Source: Paractinoplanes aksuensis
Lineage (GTDB): Bacteria; Actinomycetota; Actinomycetes; Mycobacteriales; Micromonosporaceae
Length of the DNA: 64,000 nt
Assembly: GCF_024137025.1 (NCBI RefSeq)
Contig: NZ_JAMYJR010000039.1
Span: 62,001 to 126,000, forward strand
Direction of reading: 5' to 3'
The position numbers and the translations under genes are program-made. The notes beneath the pieces were generated by a model, which was not told where the DNA came from, searched no databases, and saw only the letters and a program-made list of their open reading frames with translations. The first letter of the stretch is position 1. The number at the start of each line of letters is the position of its first letter. Shown in pieces: positions 41,489 through 50,035 of the stretch.

Positions 41489-42057
41489 TGACTGCCGCTA
41501 CCGAGACCAAGACTCTGCCTCGCCTGAAGCAGAAGTACCGCTCCGAGGTTGTCGCCTCGCTTCAGGAGCAGTTCAAGTACGGCAACCCCATGCAGGTTCC
41601 CGGCCTGGTCAAGGTCGTCGTGAACATGGGTGTGGGCGAGGCCGCCCGCGACGCCAAGCTGATCGACGGCGCCGTGCGCGACCTGACCACGATCACCGGT
41701 CAGAAGCCGCTGGTGCGGCGGGCGACCAAGTCCATCGCGCAGTTCAAGCTGCGTGAGGGCATGCCGATCGGCGCGAAGGTGACCCTGCGCAACGACCGGA
41801 TGTGGGAGTTCCTCGACCGGCTGCTGTCGATCGCGCTGCCCCGTATCCGTGACTTCCGCGGTCTCGACGGGCGCAAGCTCGACGGGCACGGCAACTACAC
41901 CTTCGGTCTGACCGAGCAGTCGGTGTTCCACGAGATCGACCAGGACCGGATCGATCGCACCCGGGGCATGGACATCACGGTGGTCACGACCGCCGACACC
42001 GACGACGAGGGCCGGGCGCTTCTGAAGCTCCTGGGCTTCCCGTTCAAGGAGAACTGA
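41488..42057 (+). CDS. rplE: 50S ribosomal protein L5
   Basis: A 189-residue protein that binds 5S rRNA and touches the P-site tRNA. It has YGNPMQVPGLVKVVVNMGVGEA, RRATKSIAQFKLREGMPIG and DITVVTTADTDDEGRALL. Normal length and position. Confidence 0.97.
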   Translation: MTAATETKTLPRLKQKYRSEVVASLQEQFKYGNPMQVPGLVKVVVNMGVGEAARDAKLIDGAVRDLTTITGQKPLVRRATKSIAQFKLREGMPIGAKVTLRNDRMWEFLDRLLSIALPRIRDFRGLDGRKLDGHGNYTFGLTEQSVFHEIDQDRIDRTRGMDITVVTTADTDDEGRALLKLLGFPFKEN

Positions 42058-42059
42058 GC

Positions 42060-42245
42060 ATGGCTAAGAAGGCGCTGATCCTGAAGGCGGCCGCGAAGCC
42101 GAAGTTCGCCGTGCGTGCGTACACCCGCTGCCAGAAGTGCGGACGCCCGCACTCGGTCTACCGCAAGTTCGGCCTGTGCCGCGTTTGCCTGCGGGACATG
42201 GCTCACCGTGGTGAGCTGCCCGGCGTGTCCAAGGCTTCCTGGTAA
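42060..42245 (+). CDS. rpsN: 30S ribosomal protein S14, zinc-binding short form
   Basis: A 61-residue S14 of the type Z form. Its two CxxC pairs (CQKC at residues 24-27 and CRVC at 40-43) bind zinc. It ends ELPGVSKASW. Many actinobacteria also keep a longer zinc-free S14 copy elsewhere, controlled by Zur; it is not in this window. Confidence 0.97.
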   Translation: MAKKALILKAAAKPKFAVRAYTRCQKCGRPHSVYRKFGLCRVCLRDMAHRGELPGVSKASW

Positions 42246-42365
42246 CCCCATCCAACCGCCCCAACCGCCGCCCCTAAAGCGGACTAAAGGCTGGTTCTTG
42301 TACCACCGCTTCGCCGTAGGCCTGCCCACGGTGGGAACCCCGGCGAGAAAGGTTGACGAACACCC

Positions 42366-42773
42366 ATGACGATGACGGACCCGATCGCAGACATGCTGAC
42401 GCGTCTGCGTAACGCCAACCAGGCGTACCACGACAAGGTGACCATGCCCTTCTCGAAGATCAAGGCGAACATCGCCGAGGTCCTCAAGGCTGAGGGTTAC
42501 ATCGCCTCCTGGACGGCTGAGGAGCCCGAGGAAGGCGCCGTCGGCCGGCGCCTGGTCGTTGAGCTCAAGTACGGCCAGAACCGCGAGCGCAGCCTCGCCG
42601 GTATCAAGCGCGTCTCGAAGCCCGGCCTCCGGGTTTACGCCAAGTCCGAAGAGCTCCCTCGGGTGCTCGGCGGCCTCGGTGTCGCGATCATTTCGACGTC
42701 CCAGGGACTGCTGACCGACCGGCAGGCCCGCAAGCGGAGCGTTGGCGGGGAAGTCCTCGCCTTCGTCTGGTAA
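42366..42773 (+). CDS. rpsH: 30S ribosomal protein S8
   Basis: A 135-residue protein binding the centre of 16S rRNA; in E. coli it represses the spc operon. It reads MTMTDPIADMLTRLRNANQAYHD and ends SVGGEVLAFVW. It is preceded by a 120-base gap, larger than others in this operon, which may hold an internal promoter or a control site. Confidence 0.97.
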   Translation: MTMTDPIADMLTRLRNANQAYHDKVTMPFSKIKANIAEVLKAEGYIASWTAEEPEEGAVGRRLVVELKYGQNRERSLAGIKRVSKPGLRVYAKSEELPRVLGGLGVAIISTSQGLLTDRQARKRSVGGEVLAFVW

Positions 42774-42790
42774 CTGGAGACTGAGAAACC

Positions 42791-43330
42791 ATGTCGCGAA
42801 TCGGACGTAAGTCGATCCCGGTCCCGGCCGGCGTCGATGTCACCATCACGGGCCAGACCGTCAAGGTCAAGGGCCCCAAGGGCGAGCTCTCGCACACCGT
42901 CGCCGAACCGATCACGGTCGAGCAGGACGGTGCCGAGCTGCACGTCAACCGCCCCAATGACGAGCGTCGGGCCAAGGAGCTCCACGGTCTCTCCCGTACC
43001 CTGGTCGCCAACATGATCGTCGGCGTCACCGAGGGCTACAAGAAGACCCTGGAGATCAACGGCACCGGTTACCGGGTCACCGCCAAGGGCAAGGACCTCG
43101 AGTTCGCCCTCGGCTTCTCGCACCCGGTCAACGTCGTGCCGCCGGCCGGCATCAGCTTCTCGGTCGAGCGCCCCACGCAGTTCACTGTCGCGGGCATCGA
43201 CAAGCAGCTCGTCGGTGAGGTAGCCGCCAACATCCGGAAGATCCGCCCGCCGGAGCCCTACAAGGGCAAGGGCGTCAAGTACCAGGGCGAGGTCATCCGC
43301 CGTAAGGCCGGAAAGGCAGGTAAGAAGTGA
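42791..43330 (+). CDS. rplF: 50S ribosomal protein L6
   Basis: A 179-residue protein near the factor-binding centre. It begins MSRIGRKSIPVPAGVDV and has LEINGTGYRVTAKGKDLEFALGFSHPV and the late PPEPYKGKGVKY. Its stop overlaps the GTG of rplR by four bases. Confidence 0.98.
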   Translation: MSRIGRKSIPVPAGVDVTITGQTVKVKGPKGELSHTVAEPITVEQDGAELHVNRPNDERRAKELHGLSRTLVANMIVGVTEGYKKTLEINGTGYRVTAKGKDLEFALGFSHPVNVVPPAGISFSVERPTQFTVAGIDKQLVGEVAANIRKIRPPEPYKGKGVKYQGEVIRRKAGKAGKK

Positions 43331-43722
43331 CCGCCACGCTGCTCAAGCGTCGCAACGGCGCGGGTGTCTCCGCCAAGCGGGCTGTCGGAAAGGCGCGTCG
43401 GCACTTCCGGGTCCGTCGGAACGTCCGCGGCACCGCCGAGCGTCCCCGCCTGGTCGTCACCCGGTCGTCGCGGCACATCACCGCGCAGATCATCGACGAC
43501 CTCAAGGGCCACACGCTGGCTTCGGCCTCCACGCTCGACACCTCCCTGCGGGGTGGCGAGGGTGACAAGAGCGCGCAGGCCGGCAAGGTCGGCGCTCTGC
43601 TCGCCGAGCGGGCCAAGGCCGCGGGCGTGTCCAAGGTCGTCTTCGACCGCGGTGGCAACAAGTACGCGGGGCGGATCGCCTCGCTGGCGACGGCCGCTCG
43701 CGAAGCCGGACTCGAGTTCTAG
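43327..43722 (+). CDS. rplR: 50S ribosomal protein L18
   Basis: A 131-residue 5S rRNA-binding protein. It contains ARRHFRVRRNVRGTAERPRLVVTRSSRHITAQIIDD and the end RIASLATAAREAGLEF. GTG 43327 is coupled to rplF. Confidence 0.97.
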   Translation: MTATLLKRRNGAGVSAKRAVGKARRHFRVRRNVRGTAERPRLVVTRSSRHITAQIIDDLKGHTLASASTLDTSLRGGEGDKSAQAGKVGALLAERAKAAGVSKVVFDRGGNKYAGRIASLATAAREAGLEF

Positions 43723-43735
43723 GAGGAATTGACCA

Positions 43736-44359
43736 ATGCCTGGTCAGCAGCGCCGAGGCGGCGGGTCCGGCGGTAACACCGAGGGTGGCAACCGCCGGGA
43801 CAACCGCCGTGAGGGCGGTCGCGGCAACGCGCCCGTCGACAAGACCCCGCATCTCGAGCGGGTCGTCGCCATCAACCGCGTCGCCAAGGTCGTCAAGGGC
43901 GGTCGTCGCTTCAGCTTCACCGCTCTGGTGATCGTGGGCGACGGCGACGGCACCGTCGGCATCGGCTACGGAAAGGCCAAGGAGGTGCCCGCGGCCATCG
44001 CCAAGGGCGTCGAGGAGGCCAAGAAGCACTTCTTCAAGGTTCCGCGGATCGGCGCCACGATCCCGCACCCGATCACCGGTGAAGCTGCCGCGGGTGTCGT
44101 GCTCCTCAAGCCGGCGTCCGCTGGTACCGGTGTTATCGCCGGTGGCCCGGTGCGCGCCGTCCTGGAGTGCGCGGGGATCCACGACATCCTGTCGAAGAGC
44201 CTCGGCTCGTCGAACCCGATCAACATCGTGCACGCGACGGTGGCCGCTCTCAAGGGCCTCGAGTCGCCGGAAGCGGTCGCGGCTCGCCGTGGCCTGCCGG
44301 TCGAGGACGTCGCGCCCGCCGCCATGCTGGCGGCCCGGGCGGAAGCGGCGGTGCGCTGA
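43736..44359 (+). CDS. rpsE: 30S ribosomal protein S5
   Basis: A 207-residue protein of the mRNA entry tunnel. A Gly/Arg/Asn-rich N-terminal extension (about residues 1-35) precedes the core with HLERVVAINRVAKVVKGGRRFSFTALVIVGDG, VGIGYGKAKEVPAAI and GGPVRAVLECAGI. The spectinomycin-site loop looks wild type by eye. ATG 43736 has AGGAGG upstream. Confidence 0.97.
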   Translation: MPGQQRRGGGSGGNTEGGNRRDNRREGGRGNAPVDKTPHLERVVAINRVAKVVKGGRRFSFTALVIVGDGDGTVGIGYGKAKEVPAAIAKGVEEAKKHFFKVPRIGATIPHPITGEAAAGVVLLKPASAGTGVIAGGPVRAVLECAGIHDILSKSLGSSNPINIVHATVAALKGLESPEAVAARRGLPVEDVAPAAMLAARAEAAVR

Positions 44360-44541
44360 TGGCACGCTTGAAGGTCACCCAGATCCGGTCCGGCATCGGC
44401 CGCAAGCAGAACCAGCGGAACTCGCTGCGGTCGCTCGGGCTGAAGCGGATCAACGATGTGGTGGTCAAGGAGGACCGCCCCGAGATTCGGGGCATGATCT
44501 TCGCCGTGAACCACCTCGTGACGGTTGAGGAGGTCGAGTAA
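44359..44541 (+). CDS. rpmD: 50S ribosomal protein L30
   Basis: A 60-residue protein in the usual spc-operon place. It reads MARLKVTQIRSGIGRKQNQR then SLGLKRINDVVVKED. It overlaps rpsE and rplO by one base each. Confidence 0.97.
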   Translation: MARLKVTQIRSGIGRKQNQRNSLRSLGLKRINDVVVKEDRPEIRGMIFAVNHLVTVEEVE

Positions 44542-44990
44542 TGGCGATCAAGGTCCACCACCTGCGTCCGGCGCCCGGTGCCAAGACGGCCAAGACCCGT
44601 GTGGGTCGTGGTGAGGGCTCCAAGGGCAAGACCGCCGGCCGCGGCACCAAGGGCACTGGTGCCCGCAAGAACACCCCGGCCGCGTTCGAGGGTGGGCAGA
44701 TGCCCATCCACATGCGTCTGCCGAAGATCAAGGGGCTCAAGAACCGGCCCCGCAACAAGGTCGTCTTCCAGGTCGTGAACCTGGACCGTCTCGCCGAGCT
44801 GTTCCCGAACGGTGGCGAGGTCGGACCGGACGAGCTGTTCGAGGCCGGCGCGGTTCGCAAGAACCAGCCGGTGAAGGTCCTGGGCTCGGGCGAGCTGGGC
44901 AACGTGTCGCTCACGATCAAGGCGCACGCGTTCAGCGAGTCGGCCAAGGAGAAGATCGCTGCAGCCGGTGGTTCCACCACCGAGCTGTGA
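44541..44990 (+). CDS. rplO: 50S ribosomal protein L15
   Basis: A 149-residue late-assembly protein. The Gly/Lys-rich N-terminal half has KVHHLRPAPGAKTAKTRVGRGEGSKGKTAGRGTKG, the C-terminal globular part ends VSLTIKAHAFSESAKEKIAAAGG. A terminator follows, so secY starts a new unit. Confidence 0.97.
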   Translation: MAIKVHHLRPAPGAKTAKTRVGRGEGSKGKTAGRGTKGTGARKNTPAAFEGGQMPIHMRLPKIKGLKNRPRNKVVFQVVNLDRLAELFPNGGEVGPDELFEAGAVRKNQPVKVLGSGELGNVSLTIKAHAFSESAKEKIAAAGGSTTEL

Positions 44991-44997
44991 GGCTTGT

Positions 44998-45050
44998 GGG
45001 GGTGCCTGCCCGGGCGGTGCGAACGCGTCGCTCGGGCAGTCATCCCCTTT
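44998..45050 (+). terminator. Terminator after rplO
   Basis: A long imperfect stem: GGGG-GTG (44998-45004) with CATCCCC (45041-45047) and CTGCCCG (45006-45012) with CGGGCAG (45033-45039), followed by TTT. It separates the spc genes from secY. Confidence 0.7.
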
Positions 45051-45232
45051 GTGGCGTCTGACCTGGCCTTTTGTCGGCAGGCCAAATGCCTACGCGCGGT
45101 GCAGGCTACCGTGACACACCGCGCTCCAATAAGACTGTTAGAGTCCGTTCCCAGCTAGGGATATCGGTCGTCCGGACCGATGCCTTCCCCCACCCGCCGA
45201 TTGCGGCGGTAACCTCGCGCAGGAGGAAGAAG

Positions 45233-46579
45233 TTGCTCTCCGCCTTTACCAGTGCGTTCCGGACGCCTGACCTGCGCAAGAAGCTGCTGTTCACGGTCTT
45301 CATCATCGCGTTGTACCGGCTCGGCGCCACCTTGCCCAGTCCCGGTGTCTCCTACACCAACGTGCAGCGATGCATCGACATCGTGAACTCCCAGAACGCC
45401 GACAACGGCGTGCTCAACCTGTTGAACCTGTTCTCAGGTGGCGCGCTGCTCCAATTGTCGGTGTTCGCGCTCGGCATCATGCCGTACATCACCGCTTCCA
45501 TCATCCTGCAGCTGCTGACCGTGGTCATTCCCCGCCTCGAGCAGCTTCGCAAGGAAGGCCAGTCCGGCCAGGCGAAGATCACGCAGTACACCCGGTACCT
45601 GACGCTGGGCCTCGCGGTCCTGCAGTCCTCGGCCTTCGTGGCCCTGGCCCGCACCGGGCAGCTGTTCAACAACGCCTGCGACCAGAACGACCCGACGCTC
45701 CAGATCATCCCGGAGAACACCGGGCTGCCGATGTGGCTCACGCTCTCGATCCTGGTGCTGACCATGACGGCCGGCACGGGCATGGTGATGTGGCTCGGTG
45801 AGCTGATCACCGACCGCGGCGTCGGCAACGGCATGTCCGTCCTCATCTTCACCTCGATCGCGGCCCGCCTTCCCGGCGAGGGTTGGACGATCAAGGAGTC
45901 GAGCGGCGTCGGCAAGTTCGTTCTGGTGATCCTGCTGGTGCTGGTGATCATCGGGCTCGTGGTGTTCATCGAGCAGGCGCAGCGGCGCATCCCCGTGCAG
46001 TACGCGAAGCGCATGATCGGCCGCCGGATGTACGGCGGCACGTCGACCTACATCCCGCTCAAGGTCAACCAGGCGGGTGTCGTCCCGGTCATCTTCGCGT
46101 CGTCGCTGCTCTACCTCCCGCAGCTCTACTTGCAGTTCTTCGACCCGAACAACCTCAAGGGCTACCAGATCTGGATCCAGAAGTGGCTGGCCGACCCGAC
46201 GAGTGAGCTGTACATCGGGGTCTACTTCCTGATGATCATCTTCTTCACGTACTTCTACGTCTCGATCACGTTCAACCCGACCGAGGTCGCGGACAACATG
46301 AAGAAGTACGGTGGCTTCGTGCCGGGTATCCGCCCGGGCAAGCCCACCGCGGATTATCTGGACTTCATCCTCAGCCGGATCACCCTCCCCGGTGCGCTGT
46401 ACCTTGGTCTGATCTCGGTTCTGCCGAACTTCTTCTTCATCTGGCTCGACCAGCAGCAGTACCAGAACTTCCCGTTCGGTGGTACGGCAGTGCTGATCAT
46501 GGTGGGTGTGGGTCTGGAAACGGTGAAGCAGATCGAGAGCCAGCTGATGCAGCGCAACTACGAAGGGTTCCTGCGGTAG
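45233..46579 (+). CDS. secY: Preprotein translocase subunit SecY
   Basis: The 448-residue, ten-helix channel subunit of the Sec translocon. Start choice: TTG 45233 follows a very strong AGGAGGAAG (45221-45229) and gives MLSAFTSAFRTPDLRKK; the frame is open 54 codons upstream with no SecY sequence. Typical segments are FSGGALLQLSVFALGIMPYITASIILQLL, WLGELITDRGVGNGMS and RRMYGGTSTYIPLKVNQAGVVPVIFASSLL. adk follows after 68 bases. Confidence 0.97.
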   Translation: MLSAFTSAFRTPDLRKKLLFTVFIIALYRLGATLPSPGVSYTNVQRCIDIVNSQNADNGVLNLLNLFSGGALLQLSVFALGIMPYITASIILQLLTVVIPRLEQLRKEGQSGQAKITQYTRYLTLGLAVLQSSAFVALARTGQLFNNACDQNDPTLQIIPENTGLPMWLTLSILVLTMTAGTGMVMWLGELITDRGVGNGMSVLIFTSIAARLPGEGWTIKESSGVGKFVLVILLVLVIIGLVVFIEQAQRRIPVQYAKRMIGRRMYGGTSTYIPLKVNQAGVVPVIFASSLLYLPQLYLQFFDPNNLKGYQIWIQKWLADPTSELYIGVYFLMIIFFTYFYVSITFNPTEVADNMKKYGGFVPGIRPGKPTADYLDFILSRITLPGALYLGLISVLPNFFFIWLDQQQYQNFPFGGTAVLIMVGVGLETVKQIESQLMQRNYEGFLR

Positions 46580-46647
46580 TGGCGACGCGGAGCCGGGGGG
46601 CTCTTGCGTCGGGGATGTCAACAACTCACCTAAGCGAGGCGATGTAG

Positions 46648-47301
46648 GTGCGGCTGGTTCTGGTGGGCCCTCCGGGGGCCGGCAAGGGGACCCAGGCTGA
46701 GTTCATCGCCGCCCATCTCGCCGTACCGAAGATCTCGACCGGTGACATCTTCCGGGCCAACGTCTCCCAGGGCACGCCCCTGGGGGTCGAGGCCAAGCGC
46801 TACATGGACGCGGGCCAGCTCGTCCCGGACGAAGTGACCATCAACATGGTCCGGGACAGGCTGGCCGAGCCCGACGCCGGCGACGGCTTCCTGCTCGACG
46901 GCTTCCCGCGCACGGTGCCCCAGGCGTCGGCTCTCGACAAGCTGCTGGCCGACCTGGGCACCGCGCTCGACCTGGTGATGGAACTGGTGGTCGACGACGA
47001 CGAGGTCATCCGGCGGCTGTCGGGCCGTCGCACCTGCCGGGGCTGCGGCAAGATCTGGCACGTCGAGTTCGACCCGACCAGCAAAGAGAACATCTGTGAC
47101 CGCTGTGGGTCGGAATTGTTCCAGCGGGACGACGACAAGGCCGAGACGATCGCCAACCGGCTGGTCGAGTACGCCGACAAGACCGCGCCGCTGGTCGACT
47201 TCTACGGCGCCCAGGGCAAGCTGGTGGGGATCGACGCGACCGGGCCGGTCGAGGACGTCACGGTGCGTGCCATCGACGCCCTGCGGTCCTACGGGGGCTG
47301 A
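46648..47301 (+). CDS. adk: Adenylate kinase, zinc-binding long form
   Basis: A 217-residue kinase interconverting ATP, ADP and AMP. The P-loop is GPPGAGKGTQ (residues 7-16), the AMP site includes STGDIFRANV, and GFPRT is present. The LID carries four cysteines (130, 133, 150, 153) that bind zinc, a feature of the long form seen in many Gram-positives. GTG 46648 is the start. One base separates it from map. Confidence 0.97.
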   Translation: MRLVLVGPPGAGKGTQAEFIAAHLAVPKISTGDIFRANVSQGTPLGVEAKRYMDAGQLVPDEVTINMVRDRLAEPDAGDGFLLDGFPRTVPQASALDKLLADLGTALDLVMELVVDDDEVIRRLSGRRTCRGCGKIWHVEFDPTSKENICDRCGSELFQRDDDKAETIANRLVEYADKTAPLVDFYGAQGKLVGIDATGPVEDVTVRAIDALRSYGG

Positions 47302-47302
47302 C

Positions 47303-48136
47303 GTGCGCCGCCCCCAGCTGGACATCCAGCTGAAGACCCCTGAGCAGATCGAGAAGATGCGCGGCGCCGGCCTCGTCGTCGCCGCCGCGCTGCAGGCCAT
47401 GCGCGAGATCGTGGCCCCCGGGGTCTCGACCGCCGACCTCGACGCGATCGCCGAGAAGGTGATCCGCGACGCCGGGGCGATCCCGTCGTTCAAGGGCTAC
47501 CACGGCTTCCCGGCCTCGATCTGCGCCTCGGTCAACGAGCAGGTCGTGCACGGCATCCCCAGCGCCGAGCAGGTGCTGCGCGAGGGCGACCTGATCTCGC
47601 TCGACTGCGGGGCCATCCTCGACGGCTGGCACGGCGACTCGGCGATCACCGTGGGCGTCGGCGCGACCGACCCCGCCCTGATCAAGATGGCCGAGGTCGC
47701 CGAAGAGGCGATGTGGGCCGGCATCGCGGCCGCGGCCCGCGGTGCGGCCAACGGCCGGGGCAAGCTCACCGACATCTCGTTCAACGTCGAGAAGTCGGTC
47801 CGCAAGGCGGGGCGCTACGGCATAGTCGACGGCTACGGCGGGCACGGCATCGGCACCGAGATGCACCAGGACCCGCACGTGCTCAACCACGGCAAGCCCG
47901 GCAAGGGCCCGCGGCTGGTGCCCGGCCTGTGCCTGGCCATCGAGCCGATGATCACCCTGGGCTCGCCGCGGACGGCCGAACTGGCCGACGGCTGGACCGT
48001 GGTCACCCGCGACAACTCGATCGCGGCCCACGTCGAGCACACGATGTGCCTGTTGGAAGACGGCGTCTGGGTCACCACCGCGGTCGACGGCGGCCGGGGC
48101 AAGCTCGGCGACCTGGTCACCGCACGCCAGCCCTGA
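47303..48136 (+). CDS. map: Methionine aminopeptidase, type I
   Basis: A 277-residue enzyme removing the N-terminal methionine from new proteins. The five metal ligands are D101, D112, H181, E214 and E245, in the contexts LDCGAILDGWHGDS, GHGIGTEMHQDP, LAIEPM and HVEHTM. GTG 47303 begins MRRPQLDIQLKTPEQIEKMR. In many bacteria infA follows directly; here two DUF1707 genes come between. Confidence 0.97.
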   Translation: MRRPQLDIQLKTPEQIEKMRGAGLVVAAALQAMREIVAPGVSTADLDAIAEKVIRDAGAIPSFKGYHGFPASICASVNEQVVHGIPSAEQVLREGDLISLDCGAILDGWHGDSAITVGVGATDPALIKMAEVAEEAMWAGIAAAARGAANGRGKLTDISFNVEKSVRKAGRYGIVDGYGGHGIGTEMHQDPHVLNHGKPGKGPRLVPGLCLAIEPMITLGSPRTAELADGWTVVTRDNSIAAHVEHTMCLLEDGVWVTTAVDGGRGKLGDLVTARQP

Positions 48137-48179
48137 TCCCGACTACCGGTCGGTGTTTCTCTCGGGCATGCTGGGACCC

Positions 48180-48605
48180 ATGGGGCGGGAAGAGATGCGG
48201 GCCGGCGACGGCGACCGTAAGGCAGTCGCGGAACAGCTCAAGACAGCGCTCGACGAGGGCCGTCTCGACCTGCACGAGTACGACGAGCGCCTGCAGCGCA
48301 CCTACGCCGCCAAGACGTACCGCGACCTCGACGGTCTGCTCGACGACCTGCCCGGCACCATCCCGGTCCAGCGCTCCCAGGTCGAGCCGGCCACCTCGGC
48401 GCCTCCGCCGGTGACGGCCCCGGCCAAGCCGAACCCCACACCGTGGCTGGGCCCGTACGCGGGCGTGGTGCTCGTGTGCACGCTGATCTGGCTGGTGACC
48501 AGCATCGCGTCGGGCGAGCTGCTGTACTTCTGGCCCGTCTGGACGATGATCCCGCTGATCCTGGGCTTCTTCGGGCAGCGCTACGGCGGCGGCCGCGGGC
48601 GCTGA
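48180..48605 (+). CDS. DUF1707 domain membrane protein (copy 2)
   Basis: A 141-residue protein with an N-terminal DUF1707 domain (EEMRAGDGDRKAVAEQLK, GRLDLHEYDERLQ, LLDDLP; about residues 4-57), a Pro-rich linker (about 60-85) and two membrane helices (about 88-110 and 115-133). ATG 48180 aligns with the starts of the two paralogs in the window; GTG 48153 in frame is less likely. Function unknown. Confidence 0.82.
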   Translation: MGREEMRAGDGDRKAVAEQLKTALDEGRLDLHEYDERLQRTYAAKTYRDLDGLLDDLPGTIPVQRSQVEPATSAPPPVTAPAKPNPTPWLGPYAGVVLVCTLIWLVTSIASGELLYFWPVWTMIPLILGFFGQRYGGGRGR

Positions 48606-48634
48606 CGGGGCCGGACTGGATCGGGAGTGCCACC

Positions 48635-49258
48635 ATGGCTGATGTGAGCCGGGAGCAGATGCGCGCCGCCGACGACGATCGCCGGCAGGTCGCCGACCAG
48701 TTGCGCCTCGCGCTCGAGGAGGGTCGCCTCGATCTCACCGAGTACGACGAGCGCCTCCAGGGGGCGTATGCCGCCAAGACCTACGCCGAGCTCGACCGCC
48801 TGCTGACCGATCTGCCCAACTCGGCCCCGCTCGTGCCCGCCCAGTCGGCCGAGGTCGTGGGGGTCGAGGCCGAGGGCACCCGGGCGGCCTGGCTGGGCCA
48901 CGTGTGGGGCGGGTGGGCCAAGGCCGCGGTCTTCTTCACTCTGATCTGGGGCATCTCGTCGCTGGCCAGCACCGAGGCCATCTTCTACTGGCCGGTCTGG
49001 ATCGTCGGCCCGTGGGGCGTGGTGCTGGTGTTCCGGACGATCGGGGGGCTGGCCTCCGGCGAGCCGCGCAAGCACGCCGCCGAGGAGGAGCACCGTCGCC
49101 GGCTGCGCGAGCACAAGCGCGACCGCAAGGCGCTCTACACGAAGGCCATCGCGGCCGGCGAGCTGCCCGACAAGCCGTCCAAGGAACAGCGCAAGGCCTT
49201 CATCGCCGAGGCCATGGCCCGCGGCGACCTGCCACCGAAGCCTCGACGGGATCAATAA
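48635..49258 (+). CDS. DUF1707 domain membrane protein (copy 3)
   Basis: A 207-residue protein with DUF1707 at the N-terminus (REQMRAADDDRRQVADQLR, GRLDLTEYDERLQ, LLTDLP), two membrane helices (about residues 95-112 and 118-138) and a long basic C-terminal tail (about 145-207: HRRRLREHKRDRKALYTKA, then LPDKPSKEQRKAF and DLPPKPRRDQ) that the other copies lack. It lies 29 bases after copy 2, probably the result of tandem duplication. Confidence 0.82.
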   Translation: MADVSREQMRAADDDRRQVADQLRLALEEGRLDLTEYDERLQGAYAAKTYAELDRLLTDLPNSAPLVPAQSAEVVGVEAEGTRAAWLGHVWGGWAKAAVFFTLIWGISSLASTEAIFYWPVWIVGPWGVVLVFRTIGGLASGEPRKHAAEEEHRRRLREHKRDRKALYTKAIAAGELPDKPSKEQRKAFIAEAMARGDLPPKPRRDQ

Positions 49259-49319
49259 CCCCGTATGTCCGGTTTTTCGGGCAGCGACACACCCGACCCC
49301 GGGTAACGGCGACCTCGGT

Positions 49320-49349
49320 TTGGTGTCGCCGTGGAGGCGCGCGTACACT
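49320..49349 (+). promoter_or_regulatory. Promoter of infA and the alpha operon
   Basis: TTGGTG (49320-49325), an 18-base spacer and TACACT (49344-49349) resemble the tRNA-Trp and rpoB promoters. It lies about 145 bases before infA. Confidence 0.62.
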
Positions 49350-49493
49350 GGCTAGCTGGCGCGCAGCGTCCACTCCTGCATGTCCTCAGCGCTTCGAGGG
49401 CGGGCGGGAGCCGCGGCTGGTCCGGTGTCGGCGACGACCCGGAAAAGACGTTGTGCGGCTAGCCCCGAACCCCAATGTCAGGTAGCGGAGGAC

Positions 49494-49715
49494 ATGCCTA
49501 AGAAAGACGGAGCCATCGAGATCGAGGGCCGTGTGATCGAGCCCCTGCCGAACGCTATGTTCCGCGTTGAGCTCGCCAATGGTCACAAGGTTCTTGCACA
49601 CATCTCAGGCAAGATGCGGCAGCACTACATCCGCATCCTTCCCGAGGACAGAGTCGTCGTCGAGCTCTCGCCGTACGACCTCACCCGTGGGCGAATCGTC
49701 TACCGCTACAAGTAA
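49494..49715 (+). CDS. infA: Translation initiation factor IF-1
   Basis: A 73-residue OB-fold factor that blocks the A site during initiation. It reads MPKKDGAIEIEGRVIEPLPNAMFRVELANGHKVLAHISGKMR and ends RGRIVYRYK. ATG 49494 is preceded by GGAGGA. rpmJ follows after 52 bases. Confidence 0.98.
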   Translation: MPKKDGAIEIEGRVIEPLPNAMFRVELANGHKVLAHISGKMRQHYIRILPEDRVVVELSPYDLTRGRIVYRYK

Positions 49716-49767
49716 CCGCGGGGGCGGGGGACTGCTAACCCGTCCGTACTGAGAGTTAAGGCAAACC

Positions 49768-49884
49768 GTGAAGGTCAAGCCGAGCGTCAAGCGGATCTGC
49801 AACAACTGCCGGGTCATCCGGCGGCACGGCCGCGTCATGGTCATCTGCAAGACCGACGCGCGCCACAAGCAGCGCCAGGGCTGA
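49768..49884 (+). CDS. rpmJ: 50S ribosomal protein L36
   Basis: A 38-residue zinc protein: MKVKPSVKRICNNCRVIRRHG followed by RVMVICKTDARHKQRQG. Zinc ligands should be C11, C14, C27 and H33. The usual L36 is 37 residues with the His at position 32; this one has one extra residue between the third Cys and the His. GTG 49768 is the start. Confidence 0.95.
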   Translation: MKVKPSVKRICNNCRVIRRHGRVMVICKTDARHKQRQG

Positions 49885-50035
49885 GTCCCGGCAACGCGGC
49901 CAGATCCGGCATCACGAACAAGCTCGTCCCAGCCACGCGAGTGGCACACCCCCGGCGCGGAGGCCGGGGCCCGTCCGGGCAGACGGGGTGGGAGGGGCAC
50001 AGACCTCCGAACGATTCTGAGGAGCACGCCCGCTT
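49885..50035 (+). other. rpsM leader
   Basis: A 151-base gap without a gene between rpmJ and rpsM. CCCCGGC (49950-49956) can pair with GCCGGGG (49963-49969). It is a plausible leader for feedback control of the rpsM-rpsK-rpsD-rpoA operon, as S4 does in other bacteria, but no specific motif is recognised. Confidence 0.3.

Noticed and set aside
42246..42365. Hidden small gene between rpsN and rpsH
   Set aside because: The short frames in this 120-base gap have no ribosome site and no ribosomal-protein similarity; all expected spc genes are accounted for.
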